A stretch of 51,364 nt of DNA from Sphingomonas pseudosanguinis (GTDB lineage Bacteria; Pseudomonadota; Alphaproteobacteria; Sphingomonadales; Sphingomonadaceae). Where the stretch lies: positions 1-51,364 of the forward strand of contig NZ_JACIDH010000021.1 in assembly GCF_014196255.1 (NCBI RefSeq), read 5' to 3'. Positions 17,506-24,653 of the stretch are shown piece by piece; position 1 is the stretch's first letter, and each line of letters starts with the position of its first letter. The position numbers were made by a program, and so were the translations under genes. The notes beneath the pieces were generated by a model. It worked only from the letters and a program-made list of their open reading frames with translations, searched no databases and had not been told where the DNA came from.

Positions 17506-18348
17506 TTACTGCCGCAACCGCTCCGCCGCCCACACCACATGGTCGGCCATGAAGGTGGAGATGAAGTTATAGCTGTGATCATACCCCGGCTGCATCCGCA
17601 GCGTCAGCGCGATCCCCGCCTTCTCGCACGCCTCGGCCAGCAATTCGGGGCGTAGCTGCTCGGTCAGGAACTGGTCGGCATCGCCCTGATCGACCAGCAG
17701 GTCGGGCACCCGCGCGCCGTCCTCGATCAGCGCGACGGCGTCCGCCTGTCGCCATGCCGCGCGGTCCGGCCCGAGATAACCGCCCAGCGCCTTTTCACCC
17801 CACGGCACTTGAGACGGCGCGACGATGGGAGCGAAGGCCGACACGCTGCGGAAGCGATCGGGGTTGCGCAGGCCGATAGTCAGCGCCCCGTGCCCGCCCA
17901 TCGAATGACCGGTGATTCCTTGCGCGTCCATATCCGCCATGGGAAAATGCTCGGCGATCAGCGCGGGCAGTTCCTGCTCGATATAGCTGCGCATCTGGAA
18001 ATGCTTCGCCCAGGGCTCCTCTGTCGCATCGACGTAGAAGCCCGCCCCCTGCCCCATGTCATAGGCGTCGTCATTGGCCACGCCCTCCCCGCGCGGCGAG
18101 GTGTCGGGCGCGATGAAGATCACCCGGTGCTCGGCGCAAGGCCTCCGAAACTCGCCCTTGTCGGTGACATTGGCATGGGTGCAGGTCAGGCCCGACAGAT
18201 ACCAGAGGACGGGCAGTTTCTCGCCCTCCTCATGCTCGGGCACGAAGACCGAGAAGGTCATACGTGTCCCCGTCGCCACGCTGTCATGCGCGTACACGCC
18301 CTGTACGCCGCCATGCGCCTTGGAAGTCGACATCGTCTCGATCGTCAT
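17506..18348 (-). CDS. fghA: S-formylglutathione hydrolase
   Basis: This 280-residue esterase-D-type serine hydrolase splits S-formylglutathione to formate and glutathione, the step after AdhC. It has the family N-terminal GGVQGVYAHDSVATGTRMTF and the oxyanion segment PVLWYLSGLTCTHANVTDKG. The nucleophile elbow GITGHSMGGHGALTIGL follows, and the catalytic His lies in PGYDHSYNFISTFMADH. It is the last gene of adhC-VOC-VOC-purU-fghA; its start overlaps the purU stop by four bases. An in-frame ATG at 18333 (MSTSKAH) is an alternative start. Confidence 0.95.
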   Translation of the reverse strand: MTIETMSTSKAHGGVQGVYAHDSVATGTRMTFSVFVPEHEEGEKLPVLWYLSGLTCTHANVTDKGEFRRPCAEHRVIFIAPDTSPRGEGVANDDAYDMGQGAGFYVDATEEPWAKHFQMRSYIEQELPALIAEHFPMADMDAQGITGHSMGGHGALTIGLRNPDRFRSVSAFAPIVAPSQVPWGEKALGGYLGPDRAAWRQADAVALIEDGARVPDLLVDQGDADQFLTEQLRPELLAEACEKAGIALTLRMQPGYDHSYNFISTFMADHVVWAAERLRQ

Positions 18349-19205
18349 CGGAACACCACCGTCCGGTTGTCATTGAGGAACACCCGCCGCTCGCCCACCC
18401 AGGCGACGGCGCGGGCCAGCACCTGCGCCTCGATGTCGCGGCCGATGCGGATCAGGTCGTCGACGCTGGCGCGGTGATCGACCCGCTCGACCGCCTGTTC
18501 GATGATCGGCCCTTCGTCGAGGTCCGCCGTCACGAAATGCGCGGTCGCGCCGATCAGCTTCACCCCGCGCGCATGGGCGCGGTGATAGGGCTGCGCGCCC
18601 TTGAAGCCGGGCAGGAAGCTGTGATGGATGTTGATGCACCGCCCCGGAAGGGCCGCCACCAGCCGCTCGCCCAGCACCTGCATGTAACGGGCGAGGACCA
18701 GATAATCGGCGCCGCTTTCGTCCATCAACGCCAGCATCGCCGCTTCCTGTTCGGCGCGGTTGCTGTTGTCGACCGGCAGGTGATGCCAGGGCAGGCCATG
18801 CCATTCGACTAACGGGCGCAAGCTGTCATGGTTGGAGACGATGCCGACGATCTCGACCGGCAGCGTGTTGGTCCGCCAGCGATGGAGCAGGTCGTTCAGG
18901 CAGTGCGAGCCCTTCGACACCGCGATCAGCATCCGGGGCCGCTCGGCAGCAGGCGCGACATGCCAGTCGAAACCGAACCGCGCCGCCGGTTCCGCCAAGG
19001 CCGCGCGCACCCCCTCGACCGAGGCGGGGAAACGATCCCCCTGCCCGGTGAAGACGATGCGCAGGAAGAAGCGCCCCGTCTCCAGATCGGCATATTGCTG
19101 GCTGTCGAGGATGAACCCGTCGATCCCCGCCAGCGCGCCGGACACGGCGGCGACGATGCCGACCCGGTCCTGGCACGCCAGCGTCAGGATATAGTCGCTG
19201 CTCAC
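18345..19205 (-). CDS. purU: Formyltetrahydrofolate deformylase
   Basis: This 286-residue enzyme hydrolyses 10-formyl-THF to formate and THF. An N-terminal ACT domain (YILTLACQDRVGIVAAVSGA) precedes a GART-like catalytic domain with the conserved SNHDSLRPL, INIHHSFLPGFKGAQPY and TAHFVTADLDEGPII motifs (the Asn, His and Asp of the active site). I chose GTG 19205 because it overlaps the upstream stop as GTGA, matching the tight spacing of the operon. An ATG 27 bases earlier would overlap by about 30. Lying between formaldehyde-detoxification genes, it suggests co-ordination of the glutathione and folate C1 routes rather than purine synthesis. Confidence 0.93.
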   Translation of the reverse strand: MSSDYILTLACQDRVGIVAAVSGALAGIDGFILDSQQYADLETGRFFLRIVFTGQGDRFPASVEGVRAALAEPAARFGFDWHVAPAAERPRMLIAVSKGSHCLNDLLHRWRTNTLPVEIVGIVSNHDSLRPLVEWHGLPWHHLPVDNSNRAEQEAAMLALMDESGADYLVLARYMQVLGERLVAALPGRCINIHHSFLPGFKGAQPYHRAHARGVKLIGATAHFVTADLDEGPIIEQAVERVDHRASVDDLIRIGRDIEAQVLARAVAWVGERRVFLNDNRTVVFR

Positions 19206-19585
19206 GCTTTCGGCAGGCGACAGCCGAGGCACAGCTTGTTGCCGTCCGGGTCGCGCAGATAGCCGAGATAGGCCGCGCCCATCGGCGTCTGCCGCTCGCC
19301 CACCGGCGCTTCGATCGCGGTGCCGCCATGCGCCACGCCCGCCGCATGCGCGGCGTCAAGCTGCGCCGGATCGGCCGCGCCCAGCCCGATCGTCCCGCCA
19401 TTGGCGAAGGTCGCCGCCTCGCCATCGATCGGCCGGGTGACCATGAAGGCCGCGCCATTGTGCCGGTAGAGCAGGCGGTCGCCCATCTGCATCCCCGGCT
19501 CGCCGCCCAGCGCGCCGAACAGCGCGTCATAAAAGGCCTTGGACCGCGCGATGTCGTTCGATCCGACCATGACATGCGTATACAT
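19202..19585 (-). CDS. VOC (glyoxalase-like) family protein, copy 2
   Basis: This is a 127-residue vicinal-oxygen-chelate protein starting MYTHVMVGSNDIARSKAFYD. Its ATG overlaps the preceding VOC stop by one base (TGATG). It carries both beta-alpha-beta-beta-beta modules, ending AAYLGYLRDPDGNKLCLGCR. It is clearly a paralogue of its upstream neighbour, sharing HVM-G--DI, RPIDGE/KPIDGE, AHGGTAIE and YLRDP-GNKLC. Plausible roles are an isomerase, lyase or thiol-adduct enzyme acting on glutathione conjugates. The substrate cannot be read from sequence. Confidence 0.85.
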   Translation of the reverse strand: MYTHVMVGSNDIARSKAFYDALFGALGGEPGMQMGDRLLYRHNGAAFMVTRPIDGEAATFANGGTIGLGAADPAQLDAAHAAGVAHGGTAIEAPVGERQTPMGAAYLGYLRDPDGNKLCLGCRLPKA

Positions 19586-19971
19586 CAGTTCGCCTCCACC
19601 AGATGCCGCGCGCACAGCTTGTTGCCGGTCGGGTCGCGCAAATACGCCAGATAGACCTTGCCGACGGGCACGTTGCGGATGCCGGGCGGGTCCTCGATCG
19701 CCGTGCCGCCATGCGCCAGCCCGGCGGCGTACCAGGCATCGGCCTGCTCAGGCGAGTCCATCGCGAAACCCAGCGTGGCGCCATTGGCGTAGGTCGCGGG
19801 CTCGCCATCGATCGGCTTGGAAATCAGGAAGCGCGCGCCGTTATGGCTATAGACCAGCCGCCCGAGAGGATCGACCACGCCCTCGGGCGCGCCCAGCACG
19901 CCCAGAGTCGCATCGTAGAAGCGCTTGGCCGCATCGATGTCATCGGCCCCCAGCATGACGTGGCTGAACAT
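19585..19971 (-). CDS. VOC (glyoxalase-like) family protein, copy 1
   Basis: This is a 128-residue VOC-fold protein, [20 protein letters not shown], ending VYLAYLRDPTGNKLCARHLV. Its start overlaps the adhC stop by one base and its stop overlaps the next VOC start by one base. The tandem VOC pair is most simply a local duplication. Similar small glyoxalase-like proteins often sit with glutathione-dependent detoxification genes. The adhC/fghA context suggests a glutathione adduct as ligand, but this is inference. Confidence 0.85.
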   Translation of the reverse strand: MFSHVMLGADDIDAAKRFYDATLGVLGAPEGVVDPLGRLVYSHNGARFLISKPIDGEPATYANGATLGFAMDSPEQADAWYAAGLAHGGTAIEDPPGIRNVPVGKVYLAYLRDPTGNKLCARHLVEAN

Positions 19972-21083
19972 CAGAAGATCACCACGCTGCGGATGCTCTC
20001 GCCCGCATGCATCAGGTCGAAGCCCTTGTTGATCTCCTCCAGCGTCAGGCGGTGGGTGATCATCGGGTCGATCTCGATCATGCCGTTCATATACCAGTCG
20101 ACGATCTTGGGCGTATCGGTCCGCCCGCGCGCGCCGCCGAATGCGGTGCCGCGCCAGTTGCGGCCCGTGACCAGCTGGAACGGCCGTGTGCTGATCTCCT
20201 TGCCCGCCTCGGCCACGCCGATGATGATGCTCGTGCCCCAGCCGCGATGGCAGGATTCCAGCGCGGTGCGCATCACCTCGGTATTACCCGTCGCGTCGAA
20301 GCTGTAATCCGCGCCGCCATCGGTCAGTTCGAGGACCTTCGCGATCGTGTCCTCGCGGCTCAGCCCCTTGGAATTGAGGAAGTGGGTCATGCCGAAGCGG
20401 CGGCCCCATTCCTCGCGGTCGGGGTTGATGTCGACGCCGATGATCCGGCCCGCCCCCGCCAGCTTGGCGCCCTGGATGACGTTCAGGCCGATACCGCCCA
20501 GCCCGAAGACGACGATATTCTCACCCGGCTGGACCTTGGCGGTGTTGACCACCGCGCCCACGCCCGTCGTCACGCCGCAGCCGATATAGCAGCTGGTGTC
20601 GAACGGCGCGTCCTCGCGGATCTTGGCGACCGCGATCTCAGGGAGAACGGTGAAGTTCGAGAAGGTCGAGCACCCCATATAATGGAAGATCGGCTGCCCC
20701 TTGTAGCTGAAGCGGGTCGTGCCGTCGGGCATCAGCCCCTTGCCCTGCGTGGCGCGGATCGCGGTGCACAGGTTCGTCTTGCCCGACAGGCACGACTTAC
20801 ACTGGCGGCATTCCGGCGTGTAAAGCGGGATGACGTGGTCGCCCGGCACCACGGACGTCACGCCCGCGCCCACCTCGCGCACGATGCCGCAGCCTTCGTG
20901 ACCCAGCACGCTGGGGAAGATCCCCTCGCTGTCCAGACCGTCGAGCGTATAGGCGTCGGTATGGCAGATGCCGGTCGCCATGATCTCGACCAGGACCTCG
21001 CCGGCCTTGGGCCCTTCCAGATCGAGTTCGACGATTTCGAGCGGCTTCTTGGCCTCGAAGGCGACGGCGGCGCGGGTCTTCAT
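19971..21083 (-). CDS. adhC: S-(hydroxymethyl)glutathione dehydrogenase / class III alcohol dehydrogenase
   Basis: This 370-residue zinc MDR enzyme oxidises the formaldehyde-glutathione adduct to S-formylglutathione with NAD. Catalytic zinc ligands Cys40 (GICHTDAY) and His62 ([10 protein letters not shown]) and structural zinc Cys92, 95, 98 and 106 ([15 protein letters not shown]) are present. The NAD Rossmann motif [15 protein letters not shown] also fits. The start ATG at 21083 follows AGGAGACAGG. It leads a five-gene operon with overlaps of one to four bases. The divergent side (21084-21190) carries a GC-rich inverted repeat that may be regulatory. Confidence 0.96.
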   Translation of the reverse strand: MKTRAAVAFEAKKPLEIVELDLEGPKAGEVLVEIMATGICHTDAYTLDGLDSEGIFPSVLGHEGCGIVREVGAGVTSVVPGDHVIPLYTPECRQCKSCLSGKTNLCTAIRATQGKGLMPDGTTRFSYKGQPIFHYMGCSTFSNFTVLPEIAVAKIREDAPFDTSCYIGCGVTTGVGAVVNTAKVQPGENIVVFGLGGIGLNVIQGAKLAGAGRIIGVDINPDREEWGRRFGMTHFLNSKGLSREDTIAKVLELTDGGADYSFDATGNTEVMRTALESCHRGWGTSIIIGVAEAGKEISTRPFQLVTGRNWRGTAFGGARGRTDTPKIVDWYMNGMIEIDPMITHRLTLEEINKGFDLMHAGESIRSVVIF

Positions 21084-21120
21084 GGGTTCCTGTCTCCTTG
21101 GATGGCCGCCCTGATGCCCC

Positions 21121-21156
21121 GCCGGGCCGGGCGTTGCAACCAACGAACGCCCCGGC
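21121..21156. promoter_or_regulatory. GC-rich inverted repeat in the adhC/DUF2945 divergent region
   Basis: Arms GGGCGTT (21129-21135) and AACGCCC (21146-21152) are flanked by GCCG/CGGC. It lies 38-73 bases upstream of adhC and 35 upstream of the small DUF2945 gene. It could be an operator for either gene or a fortuitous structure. Confidence 0.35.
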
Positions 21157-21190
21157 GGATTGATGGCGACCAAACCTCAGGAGAGTGACG

Positions 21191-21394
21191 ATGACCGAGT
21201 TCAAGAAGGGCGATCACGTCGAGTGGAACAGCCATGGCGGCACGGCCGAGGGCAAGGTCGTGAAGAAGCAGACCAGCGATACCCAGATCAAGGGCCATAC
21301 CGTCCGCGCGTCGAAGGACGAGCCGCAATACATTGTAGAGAGTGACAACGGCGGAAAGGCGGCGCACAAGGCGGACGCGCTGAAGAAAGCGTGA
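21191..21394 (+). CDS. DUF2945 (Tudor-like, HVA1-type) small protein
   Basis: This is a 67-residue, very charged protein, MTEFKKGDHVEWNSHGGTAE, continuing with GKVVKKQTSDTQIKGHTVRA and a Lys-rich tail. It matches the DUF2945 / hypervirulence-associated TUDOR-domain pattern: an FKKGDHVEW opening, an S-GGTA-G-V turn and a YIVESDNGGKAAHK end. SH3-like Tudor barrels bind nucleic acid or methylated ligands in other systems; function in bacteria is not established. The ATG at 21191 has AGGAGA six bases upstream; a GTG at 21185 would be too close. A hairpin (21402-21426) separates it from the SWIB gene. Confidence 0.85.
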   Translation: MTEFKKGDHVEWNSHGGTAEGKVVKKQTSDTQIKGHTVRASKDEPQYIVESDNGGKAAHKADALKKA

Positions 21395-21401
21395 TTCACG
21401 C

Positions 21402-21426
21402 GCGTCCCGCCGACAGGCCGGGACGC
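21402..21426 (+). other. Hairpin between DUF2945 and SWIB genes
   Basis: An 8-bp stem GCGTCCCG/CGGGACGC with a nine-base loop fills most of the 56-base gap. There is no U-tract. It could be a weak terminator or an mRNA processing or stability element within a two-gene transcript. Confidence 0.45.
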
Positions 21427-21450
21427 TGAAGGATTATAGGAAGGAATAAC

Positions 21451-21711
21451 ATGGCCACCGCAACCACGGGCACCGGCATCCACGCCCCGGTCCAGCCGTC
21501 CGAGGAACTGGGCGCGATCGTCGGCAACGAGAAGCTGCCGCGCAGCCAGGTCATCAGCAAGGTGTGGGACTATATCAAGGCCAACAACCTGCAGAACCCG
21601 GAAAACAAGCGGGAAATCCTGGCCGACGACAAGCTGAAGAAGGTGTTCGGCAAGGACAAGTGCACCATGTTCGAGATGAACAAGTTCATCTCGGCGCACC
21701 TGAAGAAGTAA
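21451..21711 (+). CDS. SWIB/MDM2-domain protein
   Basis: This is an 86-residue protein almost entirely made of a SWIB/MDM2 fold. It has the core IVGNEKLPRSQVISKVWDYI and KANNLQNPENKREILADDKL, then KKVFGKDKCTMFEMNKFISA. SWIB domains occur in eukaryotic SWI/SNF complexes and, in some bacteria, as stand-alone proteins or fused to topoisomerase I. A DNA-associated role is assumed but not proven. A strong ribosome binding site (AGGAAGGAA) precedes the ATG. It lies just after another eukaryote-like small domain protein (DUF2945), co-directional, and is followed by a clear bidirectional hairpin. Confidence 0.92.
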   Translation: MATATTGTGIHAPVQPSEELGAIVGNEKLPRSQVISKVWDYIKANNLQNPENKREILADDKLKKVFGKDKCTMFEMNKFISAHLKK

Positions 21712-21720
21712 GCCTTCCCG

Positions 21721-21750
21721 CCGCATCCCCGGCCCTTGGCCGGGATGCGG
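21721..21750. terminator. Bidirectional hairpin after the SWIB gene
   Basis: A 13-bp stem CCGCATCCC-(C)-GGCC with CTT loop and GGCC-GGGATGCGG, one bulged C, sits between the convergent SWIB and lipoprotein stop codons. There is no long U-run, so termination strength is uncertain. Confidence 0.6.
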
Positions 21751-21767
21751 TCCCGCCCGCTCGCGCG

Positions 21768-22193
21768 CTATCGCAGGTCGAGGACCAGCGGTTTGCGCGC
21801 GGCGGGTGACGGCGACGGACGCGGCTTTGGCGAGACCGGGGCCTTGTTCGTCGATCCCGCCGGCGCGGCGGGCGATGTCGCCGGCGTCGGCACCGATGGC
21901 TCCACGCCCAGTTTCTGCGCCTCGATCTGGTTCAGCCGCTGCTCGACCAGTTTGGCATCCAGCAATTTGCGATCCCCCTGCATCATGGCGATCTGTGCCT
22001 CCAGGGCCGCCACGCGCTGCTCCAGCATCCTGACGCGGACCTGATCCTCGGTCTGCGCCACCATCTCGCGCGCCGCCTTTTCCTGGCGCGAGCGTTCCTG
22101 CTGCTCGGCCTTGGCCAACCGGTCATCGGGTGAGGAGGGCTGACATCCGGCGAGCACGCCCAGGATCAACAGCGGAACACAGAAACGACGCAT
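21768..22193 (-). CDS. Small coiled-coil lipoprotein of unknown function
   Basis: This is a 141-residue predicted lipoprotein. A signal peptide MRRFCVPLLILGVLAGC has lipobox LAGC, so Cys17 should be acylated. Residues about 24-92 are a continuous Gln/Glu/Arg-rich coiled coil (DRLAKAEQQERSRQEKAARE, then RMLEQRVAALEAQIAMMQGD). A Pro/Ala/Ser-rich tail follows, ending in a basic patch KPLVLDLR. The family is not recognised. It is divergent from the soluble chemoreceptor gene across 174 bases and converges with the SWIB gene. Confidence 0.8.
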   Translation of the reverse strand: MRRFCVPLLILGVLAGCQPSSPDDRLAKAEQQERSRQEKAAREMVAQTEDQVRVRMLEQRVAALEAQIAMMQGDRKLLDAKLVEQRLNQIEAQKLGVEPSVPTPATSPAAPAGSTNKAPVSPKPRPSPSPAARKPLVLDLR

Positions 22194-22288
22194 CGACGAT
22201 CGCCCGATCAGAGGGAAGCGGCCGGCTTATCGTCCGTCCTTGCCCGCGCAAAGCCCCGTTGGGCCGGGGTTTTCCAAAGGGCTCCCGC

Positions 22289-22305
22289 CTAAACCTAAAT
22301 TAACC
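22289..22305. promoter_or_regulatory. CtrA-box-like site upstream of a chemoreceptor
   Basis: CTAA-N7-TTAACC matches the CtrA consensus TTAA-N7-TTAAC with one mismatch, 63 bases before the chemoreceptor ATG. Chemotaxis genes are common CtrA targets in alphaproteobacteria, but about one single-mismatch site per window is expected by chance. Confidence 0.35.
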
Positions 22306-22367
22306 GCTCCACGCTATGGCCGGTTGTGATCGACACGCACCGCACCTCACGAGGAAGAGGCCCCGTT

Positions 22368-23717
22368 ATGAAGTGGTTACACCGTCCGACGACCAGCCTG
22401 AACGATCAGGTGGCCTCCGCGCTTTTCGAGCGTTCGCCGGACGCCATCCTGCTTCTGTCCGAGGGGCGTTTCATCGCCTGCAACAAGGCGGCCGAAATCA
22501 TCTATGCCCGCCCCCGGTCCGAAATCCTGGGCCATAATCCCCAGACCTTTTCGCCCCCGACCCAAGGAGACGGCCGGCCGACAGGTGTCCACGTCATGGA
22601 GCGGGTGCAGCAGGGCCTGCGCGACGGATCGGCGCGCTTCGAATGGATCAATCTCACCCCCAAGGGTGAGGAGCAGCGGCTGATGGTGACGCTGATCCCC
22701 GCACCCGTGACCAAGCCCGACGACCTGCTGGTCATCATCCAGAATCTCGACGAGACCGCGCAGGTGGTCGACGCGCTGCGCAGCGGCATGGCGGTCATCG
22801 CGTCGGGCGACCTGACCTATCGCATCGAGACGCCCTTCCGCAGCGATTACGAGCCGCTGCGCGCCAGCTTCAACGACACCGCCGCCATGCTGCAGAACTC
22901 GATGGGCGAGATCGACGCCGCCTCGCAGCGCGTGCGCAGCGGCGCAGACGAAATCCACCGGGCGGCCGACGACCTGTCGATGCGCACCGAGCAGCAGGCC
23001 GCCTCGATCGAGGAAACCGCCGCCGCCGTGCAGGAGATCAACGTGTCGGCGCAGCAATCGGCGGTCAGCGGCGCCAAGGCGGCGGGCGTCGCCTCCTCGG
23101 CGCAGGCCAATGCCGCCGAGAGCAGCGTGGTGGTGCAGCGCGCGATCGACGCCATGGCGGGGATCGAGCGCACCTCCGCCGAGATTTCCGAGATCATCGC
23201 GGTGATCGACGGCATCGCCTTCCAGACCAATTTGCTGGCGCTGAACGCGGGCGTCGAGGCGGCGCGTGCGGGCGATGCGGGCAAGGGCTTCGCCGTCGTC
23301 GCCTCCGAAGTCCGCGCGCTGGCGCAACGTTCGGCCGACGCGGCCAAGGACGTGAAGAGCCGCATCGGTGCCTCGGCGGATCAGGTGCGCGCGGGCGTCG
23401 AGCATGTCCATGCCGCCGGCTCGGCCCTCGACCGCATCGCCGCGCAGGTGCGCGAGATGAGCGGGCTGATCGCCGACATCGCCGGCGCTGCCCAGCAACA
23501 GGCGACCGGTTTCTCGCAGATCAACCTGGCGATCGGCGATATGGATTCGATGACGCAGCAGAACGCCGCGATGGTCGAGGAAACCACCGCCGCCGCGCGG
23601 CAGCTCGCGATGGAGGCCAGTGGCATGGCGGAGACGATCGGCCGATTCGATCATGGCGGCGGGCACCGGCCTGTCGCACCAATGCATCGGGGATCAGCGC
23701 CCCGGCTCGCCGCCTGA
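22368..23717 (+). CDS. Soluble PAS-domain methyl-accepting chemotaxis protein
   Basis: This is a 449-residue cytoplasmic chemoreceptor with no membrane segment. An N-terminal PAS domain (about residues 14-125, ALFERSPDAILLLSEGRFIA) senses an unknown cue. A HAMP-like linker (VVDALRSGMAVIASGDLTYR) and the four-helix signalling coiled coil follow. The hairpin tip [20 protein letters not shown] binds CheA/CheW. No CheR-tether pentapeptide is present (it ends RGSAPRLAA). The ATG at 22368 follows GAGGAAGAGG; an upstream in-frame extension lacks such a site. The 59-residue tip is identical to that of the receptor at 28800-30671. Confidence 0.92.
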   Translation: MKWLHRPTTSLNDQVASALFERSPDAILLLSEGRFIACNKAAEIIYARPRSEILGHNPQTFSPPTQGDGRPTGVHVMERVQQGLRDGSARFEWINLTPKGEEQRLMVTLIPAPVTKPDDLLVIIQNLDETAQVVDALRSGMAVIASGDLTYRIETPFRSDYEPLRASFNDTAAMLQNSMGEIDAASQRVRSGADEIHRAADDLSMRTEQQAASIEETAAAVQEINVSAQQSAVSGAKAAGVASSAQANAAESSVVVQRAIDAMAGIERTSAEISEIIAVIDGIAFQTNLLALNAGVEAARAGDAGKGFAVVASEVRALAQRSADAAKDVKSRIGASADQVRAGVEHVHAAGSALDRIAAQVREMSGLIADIAGAAQQQATGFSQINLAIGDMDSMTQQNAAMVEETTAAARQLAMEASGMAETIGRFDHGGGHRPVAPMHRGSAPRLAA

Positions 23718-23771
23718 TAGCGCTCGCTCTCATAAGACACAAAGACCGGAAAGACGAAAACCGACGTCGCC

Positions 23772-23807
23772 GGCCGGGCGAAACACAAGTTTCACCCGTG
23801 CCCGGCC
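23772..23807 (+). terminator. Hairpin downstream of the soluble chemoreceptor
   Basis: GGCCGGGC pairs with GCCCGGCC, with an inner GAAAC-acaa-GTTTC hairpin. It starts 55 bases after the receptor stop. The U-tract is missing, so this is a probable rather than certain terminator. Confidence 0.45.
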
Positions 23808-23891
23808 ATCGGGATAATATTCGTCACCATCTCCACTATAGGATCATTGCGACATATTCATGCCATGCGCATGACAGTTCGGTTTCTTAAT

Positions 23892-23936
23892 TGCGAAAAA
23901 TTCGCATGAGACTCGGCATTTGTCGTCAAATTGTCA
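23892..23936. promoter_or_regulatory. Palindrome and PHO-box-like repeat upstream of pmtA
   Basis: The 270-base gap before pmtA is unusually AT-rich. It holds a perfect palindrome TGCGAA-AAA-TTCGCA (23892-23906). It also holds two TTGTC half-sites exactly 11 bases apart (23920 and 23931), reading toward pmtA about 52-68 bases before its start. Either could be an operator; the PHO-box match is partial. Confidence 0.35.
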
Positions 23937-23987
23937 CCGCCCGCTGCGAACAGGGGCCGCATCGTCGTTCAACGGGATGCCCCTTCG

Positions 23988-24653
23988 ATGGCCACGCAGA
24001 TGAGTACCGCCAGCGTCACCAAGGCCTATGACCGCTGGTCGCCTGTCTATGATCTGGTCTTCGGACCCGTTTTCAAAAAAGGCCGATCCGCCGCCATCGT
24101 CGCCGCCGAGCGCATTGGCGGCCGGATCATCGAAGTGGGGGTCGGCACCGGCATCTCGCTTCCCCAATATTCTAACCGGAACCGCATCGTCGGCGTCGAC
24201 CTGTCCGAGCCGATGCTCGACAAGGCGCGCGAGCGGGTGCGCAGCGGCAATCTGACCCATGTCGAGCAGATCGCGTACGGCGATGCCGAGGCGCTGCAAT
24301 TCGCCGACGACAGCTTCGACGTGGTGGTCGCGCAATATGTCATCACCGCCGTGCCCAACCCCGAGCGGGCGCTCGACGAGTTCGCGCGCATCTGCCGCCC
24401 CGGTGGTGAGATCGTCATCACGACGCGCGTCGGCGCGGGCGAGGGCCTGCGCGGGCGGATCGAAAAGACGCTGATGCCGATCACCAGCCGCTTGGGGTTC
24501 CGCACCGACTTCCCGTTCGAGCGCTATACGGATTGGGCGGCGACGCGCGGTGACGTGGAACTGGTCGAAAGCCGCCCCCTGCCCCCGCTCGGTCATTTCT
24601 CGCTGGTCCGCTTCGCCAAGCGCCAGCCTTCCCTCCAAGGACAAATCCAATGA
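23988..24653 (+). CDS. pmtA: Phosphatidylethanolamine N-methyltransferase (PmtA-like)
   Basis: This is a 221-residue SAM-dependent class I methyltransferase. It has KAYDRWSPVYDLVFGPVFKK at the N-terminus, SAM motif I IIEVGVGTGISLPQY, motif II VGVDLSEPMLDKARERV and motif IV FDVVVAQYVITAVPNPERAL. The whole pattern resembles the Rhodobacter/rhizobial PmtA family that methylates PE toward phosphatidylcholine. The soluble form is expected to act at the inner membrane surface. Start 23988 is preferred because the conserved region begins soon after; ATG 24000 is possible. It overlaps the downstream Mpo1-like gene by four bases. A PE-supplying decarboxylase lies 3 kb away. Confidence 0.85.
   Translation: MATQMSTASVTKAYDRWSPVYDLVFGPVFKKGRSAAIVAAERIGGRIIEVGVGTGISLPQYSNRNRIVGVDLSEPMLDKARERVRSGNLTHVEQIAYGDAEALQFADDSFDVVVAQYVITAVPNPERALDEFARICRPGGEIVITTRVGAGEGLRGRIEKTLMPITSRLGFRTDFPFERYTDWAATRGDVELVESRPLPPLGHFSLVRFAKRQPSLQGQIQ

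Noticed and set aside
23855..23880. PHO-box-like repeats on the minus strand upstream of pmtA
   Set aside because: Only one unit is a good half-site and the orientation points away from pmtA; the plus-strand pair at 23920 is the better candidate.
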